Shown piece by piece: positions 56,756-64,000 of a DNA stretch of 64,000 nt. The stretch is from NCBI GenBank assembly GCA_950097015.1, contig CATNEN010000001.1, positions 2,814,001 to 2,878,000 on the forward strand, given 5' to 3'. This stretch comes from Macrostomum hystrix. Taxonomy: Eukaryota; Platyhelminthes; Macrostomidae. Numbering within the stretch: position 1 is the stretch's first letter; the number at the start of each line of letters is the position of its first letter. Made by a program: the position numbers and the translations under genes. Below the pieces are notes generated by a model, which saw only the letters and a list, made by a program, of their open reading frames with translations, did not search any database and was not told where the DNA came from.

Positions 56756-57540
56756 AGTGAGCATTTTTATTCCTTTTGAACGCTGTCCAGGATTTTAGCT
56801 TTTGAGGCGCTCATGGAATGTGGGGTCGGGTCGCCATGAATTCAGTTAACTCACGAATTACTACCTTGGCTTCCTCATACTTCTCTCGTATTTATTTCAA
56901 TTGGTGAAACTACTGTAGTCGTCATTCCTCGCGAACTACAGGCACTCATCAGCAGCAGCAGCAGCATCACTATGGTCAGCCGAACAAACAGCACCCGACA
57001 GTTGCACGGTGTTAAGCAGGACTCTGAACTGATTCTCAGACAGTGCTTTCGACCAGCTAATAAGGCCCGACTGACTGACTTGCAATTCGACCTGATGACC
57101 AAGGCTCTGGATAGCTGGATGTCTATGTCTATGACTATGACTAAATTACTATGAAAATGACACTGACTTTGCCTATTAACCCTGACTATGACTATGGCCA
57201 TGTATACACAACTCTAAACCTATTTGCACTATTTGCAATCTTTATGATAGGTGGCTAATGAGATTATTGAGTCCATCCCATTCCCAAATGGGGAAAGATC
57301 TGTCACTTCTGTCATAGCTGTCAGGGGAACTATCGTAATGCAGTTCCTCACGCTCCGCTCGTTTTTTTATTTCAATTGGTGAAACAATTGAAATAACTTC
57401 AGTGTATGCTATTTATCAACTTAAAGTGATCTGCTTCACTGCGAATCTCGCTCCACTCCAAATCAGTGGGCCACCCAAATCATATTTTTAAGGATGTTTT
57501 TTCTTTCACTTACTTTATTTTTGTGGCTTAATCATAATAA
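56756..57540 (+). other. Helitron 3' flank with a strong hairpin
   Basis: A perfect 12-bp stem (TTATTTCAATTG / CAATTGAAATAA, 57367-57396, 6-base loop) lies about 610 bp after the stop codon. Helitrons end in a hairpin close to CTRR, but no CTRR lies at the usual distance here. The left arm and loop (TTATTTCAATTGGTGAAAC) also occur alone at about 56889. The true end is unresolved. Confidence 0.4.
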
Positions 57541-57783
57541 ACTTGCGATAGGCCAGTAGCACAGTTTTTGTTGGCGCACATTAAGAAAGTTGGCGTACAT
57601 TTAAAATTTGTTGGCGACGTTGGCGTACAATTGAAAATTCAATGAAAATGTGTCTGGCGTACACAGAAAACCTTCCGCAATATGGCCTGGCACCCTTTTT
57701 CGGCCGCTGGCACCCCCTCTGTGATTCTCATGGCGCTCCCCTGACAGACCGCCCCAAAACAAAATTCCTGGATCTGCCACTGA
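57541..57783 (-). mobile_element. hAT-like MITE fragment
   Basis: Ends CCTGGATCTGCCACTG, the complement of CAGTGGCAGATCCAGG, a terminus typical of hAT/Tip100-like elements. It holds TTGGCGTACA units and GGCCGCTGGCACCC, shared with 35772-36080. The other end was not located. Confidence 0.55.
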
Positions 57784-58030
57784 CTGTATAGAGGAGTGGC
57801 TAAGAGACATGTTTCTAAAGAAGTAATCAAGAGGGGGCTGTTTGGACAAACTTTTCACTTATTTTTTACTTAAAACGCCCTTAAACAAACTCTTCATTTT
57901 TCATTAATGCAGTAAATAAATAAATGGTGACCTTCACTATAAAGTTAATACAGAGACGTGAATTGCTTACTGCTTTGCTTTAAATTTCTGCCCCAAAAAC
58001 AACGGGCATAAAAAGCTAGTATAATAATAG

Positions 58031-58575
58031 AGGTAGGGGCCTCTCACATATTGAATGATTTTTATAGTCAATTAAGGCTTGAGACAGAAAAACAGCAGAT
58101 TTAGATTGAGTTTAAGAGTTCGAAAAATATTTAAACTAGCTTGTAAAAGTCTAATGTAGCTAGAAAAAGAAAATAAATGTACTATGGATACACTGCTCGA
58201 AGCAATGCTTTGACTTAGTAATAAGAATAGCTTAGCGAAAAAAGATTTAGGATAATATAAAAATACAACAGGTTTTCTATTACTATTACTTACCTAAAAC
58301 GCCAAGGAAGAAGCTAAGCTAGGCCAAACCTAGCTATACAAACACATGCCTTCTGAAGGCACCGGTTGTTGTTACTAAGTATGGGGTAAAACACTAGGTT
58401 TTTAAATCCCTGTTCGCCGCACGTCAGCCGAAGCGCTTGCGCTCTGTCCTGTGCGCAAGTGTATATAGATGGAGGTTTGGGTTGGGGGGCTGGAAAAATC
58501 GATATCACACACGCACACCCACACACCCACCCCAAAAATATTGCAGCCAGACGCACATGGTGGCTGAACTGAAAC
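58031..58575. repeat. Dispersed repeat, copy 2
   Basis: Near-identical to 9661-10215 in the same orientation, with a few substitutions and small indels. Similarity stops on both sides, so this is a discrete repeat unit. Confidence 0.75.
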
Positions 58576-58851
58576 GAAGGGGGTAAAGTTCAAACCAACA
58601 AGTTAGGGGAAATAATTCAAACCGACAGTTGCCCAAGCATCTAGCACGGCATTTACAACTTGCCTTCCACACAGGCCAGAATTGGCTGACTAAGCTGTCC
58701 TAAAAATACACTAGCAAGACCAAGATAACTTTCGTTTCTTTCAAAACGATTTTTTTCTATTTCGAAAATCTTTCTTCTATCTAGAAAGTTGGAAACACTC
58801 CGAGTTCCAGTAAAAATTTACTAAGTAAAGAATAGTAATCTAAAAATGAAT

Positions 58852-59022
58852 CAGGGGTGTAGCCAGGATTTTTTGGGGATATCGGTTTTGGTTCTATCCA
58901 GCGTTTCCATAATAAAAAACAATTAATTAATTTCTTTCGAAGAAACTAAATGCGAAAAAAATTGAGACATCAAATTTTGGTGGTATCGGCCGATACACCG
59001 ATACCCCCTCTCTACGCCACTG
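58852..59022. mobile_element. 171-bp MITE
   Basis: Left end CAGGGGTGTAGCCAGG and right end complement CAGTGGCGTAGAGAGG are imperfect terminal inverted repeats of about 30 bp. They share TATCGG further in. No coding capacity. Flanks (AAATGAAT / GAATAAAT) are not a clear duplication. Confidence 0.65.
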
Positions 59023-59049
59023 GAATAAATACTTATCAAGCAATAAGTA

Positions 59050-59875
59050 CACTCAGCAACATTAAAAACCGCCACCCTAGAGCGAGGGAAACGATTCATC
59101 TCAACTCACTACCACAAATGACGCAATGCACTCTGCTCACCCACCCCGACTCCGTAACCAGAGAAACGAAAGAGAGTCAAACTACCTGACAGTAGCATGG
59201 AAATTCGGGTGTGTTATTAAATAACTGCTGCCTCCAGTGAATTCGCTGCATCGCCCACAGCTCTCGTGTGGCATCAGTCGGGGTCGCTTGCGCATCTTCC
59301 GGCAGCGCAGCCCAGCCGCCCAAATTCTCCGTCGAATTGTTTGGGCGCTCAAGATGTTCCCGCGCCTGCTTCTTTCACCCCAGATGAGTCGAAGCAATGT
59401 GGCAGGCAAGGTGGGGTTTCCAACTTTCCACTCACAATTCGCAGCAGTCGCCGATCAGCCATTGCTGTGCTGCGCAGATGACGGCGCTGGACTCCACGAC
59501 TTGCGTGCGCGACACTGCCAGTGTCTCTGGACTTCTGCAGAAGGCTGCGAATCGTCGAACGTGATCTGCCGAATTGACGGGCTACTGCTCGGATGGACAT
59601 TCCGGCCTCAAGCATGCCTATGGCTCGCCATCGTTCACCATCGGTCATGTGGCGGACCATTTTGGAGATAACGAGTAATACTGGTGACTCGTTAGCTGCA
59701 TTTTGACTGAGTGTGCTAAATCGTCCGTTTTGAACTTCGCGATAACCCTTTACCCACCCCACTCTCCCACGGTAGCTCTCCTTGCAGTTAGGTGCACATT
59801 ACGTAATTTGCGGCAGTGAGTTGAGATCAACCGTTCCCCTCGCTCTAGGGTGGCGGTTTTTAATGTCGCTGAGTA
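59050..59875 (-). mobile_element. Tc1/mariner-like element, deletion derivative
   Basis: Terminal inverted repeats of about 85 bp start ACTCAGCRACATTAAAAACC and are bounded by TA at 59048-59049 and 59876-59877, the expected target duplication. The total length of 826 bp is too short for a full transposase gene (usually about 1 kb of coding sequence). Confidence 0.85.
59182..59660 (-). pseudogene. Tc1-like transposase, DNA-binding N-terminus only
   Basis: ATG at 59660 opens MVRHMTDGERWRAIGMLEAG followed by a helix-turn-helix (AVARQFGRSRSTIRSLLQK), as in Tc1/Tc3 transposases. A frameshift near 59400 moves the second DNA-binding half (LSAQTIRRRIWAAGLRC, a recognisable Tc1 motif) into another frame. 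The DDE catalytic domain is absent because the element is internally deleted. Inactive. Confidence 0.8.
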
Positions 59876-59877
59876 TA

Positions 59878-60187
59878 AATAATATGGCATTCATTACTCC
59901 GAAATCCTAGTATGCCATTCAGAAATCTAAAACCCCAATCTGCTATCCATTAATTCAAAATCCCAATCTGCTATCCATTAAGACGAAATCCCTAGCTGCC
60001 ATCCATTGTGGTTTAGTGCTGACAGTTCCCTGCAATTAATACCCTATATTCCCATTATCTAACCCTCTTCCCAATCCTCTACCCTCTTAATTCCCGGTCC
60101 TCACAACCTTTTCCCAATCCTGTCACCCTCTTCCCTGCTTCAATAAAGCATCTTTGAGACTTCAGACTATTTATAAGCATGTCAGAC
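59878..60187. other. Low-complexity, no gene
   Basis: Short degenerate repeats of AATCCCAATCTGCTATCCAT at about 59935-60010, then a TCCCAATCCTSTACCCTCT motif repeated. AATAAAG near 60141. Confidence 0.4.
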
Positions 60188-60560
60188 TGTTAGGTCAGTG
60201 GAATCGAATCTAGGTCAGTGGAATCGAAGCTAGGTAAGTGGAATCGAAGTTAGGTTAGTGGAGTCAAAGCTAGGTTATAGTGCAAACGAAGTTATTTTAA
60301 GGGAATCCAAGCTAGATCAGTGAAATCGAAGCTAGATCAGTGGTATCGAAGCTAGGTAAGTGGAATCGAAGCTAGGTTAAGTGGAATCGAAGTTGGGTTA
60401 GTGGAATCAAATCTAGGTTATAGTGCAAACGAAGCTAGGCTAGTGGGATCGAAGCTAGATTAGTCGAATCCAAGCTAGATCAGTGGAATCGAAGCTAGTT
60501 CAGTGGAATCGAAGCTAGGTCAGTGGTATCGAAGCTAGGTTAAGTGGAGTCGAAGTTAGC
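60188..60560. repeat. Short-period tandem repeat, 20-bp unit
   Basis: The unit GGTCAGTGGAATCGAAGCTA recurs about 18 times with substitutions and small length changes; TTATAGTGCAAACGAAG variants interrupt at about 60275 and 60418. Confidence 0.85.
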
Positions 60561-61439
60561 CTGGTCAGTATCGCAGAAGCCGCTAGCAAAGTCAGTTTCC
60601 CTGATGTCTATTATCCAATCGCAGGGCACCTATTGTCAGCAACGCGAAGTTGAAGCTATTCGAATCGCATTTGAAGTGGAAAGCGAAAAGTGCCCCTATT
60701 GCACTATGAAACACCATCAGGTCTGGCCTTCATTGGTCGCTGGTACACCTGGTACCGAATGAGCGAGCCCTATGTATTAGAGCTACTCGCGCAGCCAGAA
60801 TTCTTTGAGCATAGTGCTCAACATGGGTGGCTATGATCTAAGGCGTTATATGATTCGACTGCACATCAAGTGTGTGCTGCTCTTTGCGGCCAGATCGTCG
60901 CAGTCCTGTCGCTGGCTGGCCTCTGAAGCCATTCAGCTCCGGCCAGGGTCGGAGCCGTTGATATGGAAATCATTTTTAGCGCCAATGTTGACTGCGACTT
61001 TGATCCGGAGCTTCGCGGTGTGTCCTCGCGCAGGTAATACAATGAGAAAGTGAAACTCACTACTACTATTACTATAAATAGTAGATGCATTGATTTACAA
61101 TTGCGTCACAGATTCTATTAAACTACGAAGACTTAATTATGGGCTGGCGAGCAGATAGAGCGAATCTTCTTTCGCAATCAGAACTCGGAAAGTGGCTCGA
61201 TTCATGCGCTCCTAATCAGACTAGCATGCTGCACAATATTATTACCTCTTCCTGCGAAGAATTACATCCTGCGACGTGTCACCTCTGCTGACGTCATTCT
61301 CAACCAGGTCGGCTCTGTAAACTCGCTCTTTGGGACCTGGGTGGTCACTTAAACATTTCTTTAATTCTGCTTTGGTGTGCTTATAATAATAATAATTGCA
61401 GGAGGCCTGCGGGCAGTGGCACATCATTTGGTGACACTA
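60561..61439 (+). other. Coding-like fragments, unresolved
   Basis: About 60955-61032 can encode MEIIFSANVDCDFDPELRG before a GTAATA donor. 61112-61291 follows a GCGTCACAG acceptor and reads LLNYEDLIMGWRADRANLL up to TGA. Their phases do not match, so they are either parts of an unidentified gene or decayed exons. Confidence 0.25.
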
Positions 61440-61715
61440 GAGACCCGCAGCCAGCGAGGAGGCAATTCTGCCCATTTCGCTGACTCCTGAGCACACACTC
61501 ACACAGGTGAGGACATCTGCCCTGACTTTCTCGTCGTCAGGCAGTGTACACTCTCACTGTGCCTTGGAGGTTGGCCCTCAAGGGCGTAAATTGCACGTCA
61601 AGCCACCAAGCCGCTCCGCGGCTGCGCCCCAAATAAATGTGGCCTCGCCGTGGAATCGAACTTAGGGACCTTGGTGCGAGAGGCCAACGCGATAACCGCT
61701 CCGCCACTGACCCCC
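61440..61715 (-). repeat. tRNA-derived SINE-like repeat
   Basis: On the minus strand GTGGCGGAGCGGTTATCGCG (box A) is followed about 30 bases on by AAGTTCGATTCC (box B), then by a tail-like body toward 61440. T-stem and acceptor do not pair well, so a functional tRNA gene is excluded. The exact limits are uncertain. Confidence 0.5.
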
Positions 61716-62284
61716 TGCTTGGAGGTGCTTACTGGCCTGCGCTTTGCACTGCCACACTTTGGATAACAATCCTAGCAGTTGTCCACCGCAGCAGCAGCAG
61801 CAGCAGTTGTGTCAGGATCTTCAACAGCAGCAACAGAGAGCTTCGAGTCTTTGCTCTACAGCCAGTCTATAGCTGGATTGAAGTGCCCTAGTTAGGCCAG
61901 CGAGTCTATCCGGACCCGACCAACAGCTAGCTAGTCAGCAATCCCAGCTGTAGCAGCATGCAATCCGATTGTAACAAGCCAGCTTTTACAAGCCTAGGCA
62001 CGAAGCGGTTCTAATTTAAAGGCAAGCAGCAGTCAGGATTAAAAAAATTCATTTGTCTGCTTTTATCGGTTTTTAATGTTTACATTGATTTCTATTTCCT
62101 TTAATTTTGTTGTTTTTTAAACGGATCAGCTAATAAATTTCGTCTTTCACTTGTGTAGCTGCTCATTTAAAATAACTATAACTTTAACTATAAAATAGCT
62201 GCTCATTTACATAAAATGCTTTACTATCTTTTTGGCTATTATAATGTAGAAAATAATATCTCTTATCTTGCTCTCCCCTAATTC
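61716..62284. other. Non-coding
   Basis: A short CAG run (about 61789-61806) and repeated AGCTAGCTAG-like bits. No gene seen. Confidence 0.35.
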
Positions 62285-63375
62285 GTTCTCTCTCCCATCT
62301 TCCTCTTCCCTCGTCCTCTCTCCCATCTTCCTCTTCCCCAGTCCTCTCTCCCATCTTCCTCTCCCCTCGTCCTCTCTCCCATCTTCCTCTTCCCTAGTTC
62401 TCTCTCCCATAATTCGTTCTCTCTCCCATCTTCCTCTTCCCTAGTTCTCTCTCCCATCTTCCTCTTCCCCAGTCCTCTCTCCCATCTTCCTCTTCCCTAG
62501 TCCTCTCTCCCATCTTCCTCTCCCCTCGTTCTCTCTCCCATCTTCCTCTTCCCCAGTCCTCTCTCCCATCTTCCTCTCCCCTCGTCCTCTCTCCCATCTT
62601 CCTCTTCCCTAGTTCTCTCTCCCATCTTCCTCTTCCCCAGTCCTCTCTCCCATCTTCCTCTTCCCTAGTTCTCTCTCCCATCTTCCTCTTCCCCAGTCCT
62701 CTCTCCCATCTTCCTCTTCCCTAGTCCTCTCTCCCATCTTCCTCTCCCCTCGTTCTCTCTCCCATCTTCCTCTCCTCTTATTCTCTCTCCCATCTTCCTC
62801 TCCCCTCGTCCTCTCTCCCATCTTCCTCTTCCCTAGTTCTCTCTCCCATCTTCCTCTCCTCTTATTCTCTCTCCCATCTTCCTCTTCCCTCGTTCTCTCT
62901 CCCATCTTCCTCTCCCCTCCTTCTCTCCCCCATCTTACTCTTCCCTCGTTCTCTCTCCCATCTTCCTCTTCCCTCGTTCTCTCTCCCATCTTCCTCTCCC
63001 CTCGTCCTCTCTCCCATCTTCCTCTTCCCTCGTTCTCTCTCCCATCTTCCTCTTCCCTCGTCCTCTCTCCCATCTTCCTCTTCCCTCGTTCTCTCTCCCA
63101 TCTTCCTCTTCCCTCGTTCTCTCTCCCATCTTCCTCTTCCCTCGTTCTTTCTCCCATTTTCCTCTTCCCTCGTCCTCTCTCCCATCTTCCTCTCCCCTCG
63201 TCCTCTCTCCCATCTTCCTCTTCCCTAGTTCTCTCTCCCATCTTCCTCTCCTCTTATTCTCTCTCCCATCTTCCTCTTCCCTAGTTCTCTCTCCCATCTT
63301 CCTCTTCCCTCATTCTCTCTCCCATCTACCTCTTCCCTCGTTCTCTCTCCCATCTTGCTCTTCTCTCATCCTGTC
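62285..63375. repeat. 28-bp polypyrimidine/polypurine satellite, about 39 copies
   Basis: The unit CTCTCTCCCATCTTCCTCTT plus eight more bases (CCCTAGTT, CCCTCGTC and similar) repeats without a break except at 62407-62420. Because 28 is not a multiple of three and the purine strand has no stops, all minus frames stay open. The long Glu/Arg/Gly ORFs there are artefacts. Confidence 0.95.
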
Positions 63376-63768
63376 TTCCATCTTCTGTGCTCACAATCTT
63401 TAAAGCTCTCCTGGGTAATAATTTTTGCATAATGGCAGAATGACAGAAACGAAGGCTCCACTTCCTAGCTGTTTAAAAATCGAATAAAAAAGTAAAAAAA
63501 GTAGTTTCTAGGAAACTAGTGAATTTTGTTTTAGCCAGTAACCATGGTAACTAGGCCCAACTGTTTCTCTGTCTGTTAGTTTTTAGCATCCAGTTTCATT
63601 TTTTCTATTTGTCGTCCTACGGTGCGGGATCTGAATTTTAGTTACACTGAGTCCTTTTAATATTTTTTTGGGATAAAATGCTAACTACAAGTCTATATAA
63701 TAGTAGGACTTACCTGCGGCTTTAGTGAGCTAGATTATCACAGTTAGATTTCTATTAAATATCAATAA
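63376..63768. other. AT-rich sequence upstream of the PAN-like gene
   Basis: No promoter element identified with confidence; probable 5' flank of the gene at 63769. Confidence 0.35.
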
Positions 63769-64000
63769 ATGTTTTCCCCCTTAGTGGCGTTACTGTTAGC
63801 TGCCATTTGTGGCAGCCTGGCTCATGATGTGCTGTACCAGGCGGTTGTTAGGCAAGGCACATTGACAAAGCCTTCTGTCATGAGGTCCAGTTCAGGCGCA
63901 GCTAAAATTGCCTGCGCATTCAGCTGCAGCAGAACACCCGCCTGCTTTGGCTTCGTCTGGCTGATGCAGTCTTATCTCTGCCAGATGTTCAATCGGTCCG
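63769..64000 (+). CDS. Secreted PAN/apple-like protein, N-terminus (runs off window)
   Basis: The ATG at 63769 opens a frame with no stop to the window end (77 codons). Residues 1-18 (MFSPLVALLLAAICGSLA) form a classic signal peptide with a small-residue cleavage site before HDVLYQ. From about residue 43, AKIACAFSCSRTPACFGFVW and then LCQMF give the C-x3-C-x5-C...C pattern of PAN/apple domains, which bind proteins or sugars outside the cell. In several invertebrate phyla such modules precede lectin-like domains. It is the only intact host-like gene start in the window. The alternative start at ATG63882 would lack the signal peptide. Confidence 0.55.
   Translation, partial: MFSPLVALLLAAICGSLAHDVLYQAVVRQGTLTKPSVMRSSSGAAKIACAFSCSRTPACFGFVWLMQSYLCQMFNRS

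Noticed and set aside
61630-61715. Functional tRNA gene on the minus strand
   Set aside because: Boxes A and B are present, but T-stem, anticodon stem and acceptor do not pair; it is better seen as a tRNA-derived repeat.
62207-63297. Long Glu/Arg/Gly-rich ORFs on the minus strand
   Set aside because: They are all readings of the 28-bp satellite; every minus frame is open because the purine strand lacks stops.

Overview
The window looks like nuclear DNA of an invertebrate animal. Coding stretches carry spliceosomal introns of about 90-270 bp with GTAAGT/GTGAGT donors and pyrimidine-rich CAG acceptors. There is no operon or Shine-Dalgarno organisation. Almost everything recognisable is a eukaryotic transposable element: Ty3/gypsy-like LTR elements, Helitrons, Tc1/mariner, hAT, a KDZ-type transposase relic, MITEs and tRNA-derived repeats. 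I cannot name the species. A secreted PAN/apple-like gene start at the right edge is the best candidate host gene.

Layout. (1) 1-7.8 kb: a minus-strand LTR element (family A, copy 1) with gag, a broken protease, a third ORF and a 2.3 kb LTR at its right end. Two spliced exons lie on the opposite strand at its left end. (2) 7.8-8.9 kb: the 3' end of a different gypsy-like element (integrase and LTR) on the plus strand. (3) 9-21 kb: mostly AT-rich non-coding DNA with one unidentified 340-codon ORF, a proline-rich exon cluster and minisatellites. (4) 21.9-27.3 kb: hAT, C2H2-finger and KDZ-type relics and a 140-bp tandem array, then a solo family A LTR (27.3-29.6 kb). (5) 30-35.6 kb: a 320-bp tandem duplication with tRNA-like boxes, and a Helitron deletion derivative split by a solo LTR with an ACAG duplication. 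(6) 36.7-47.4 kb: a second family A cluster of three LTR sequences, gag/protease/ORF3, and the opposite-strand spliced gene again. (7) 47.5-49.1 kb: an unidentified, probably multi-exon locus. (8) 50.5-56.8 kb: a nearly intact autonomous Helitron with an N-terminal ubiquitin-specific-protease-like domain and one in-frame stop at helicase motif I. (9) 57.5-64 kb: MITEs, a Tc1 deletion derivative, a 20-bp repeat, a tRNA-derived SINE-like repeat, a 28-bp polypurine/polypyrimidine satellite and the PAN-like gene start.

The two most interesting signals are below. Family A has gag and protease but no visible reverse transcriptase or integrase in either copy, and carries a conserved antisense, spliced gene for a small protein with a hydrophobic C-terminus. 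The Helitron has a deubiquitinase-like domain joined to Rep and PIF1 helicase, with a small intron keeping the frame to a zinc-binding first exon. All identifications come from reading motifs; no database search was possible.
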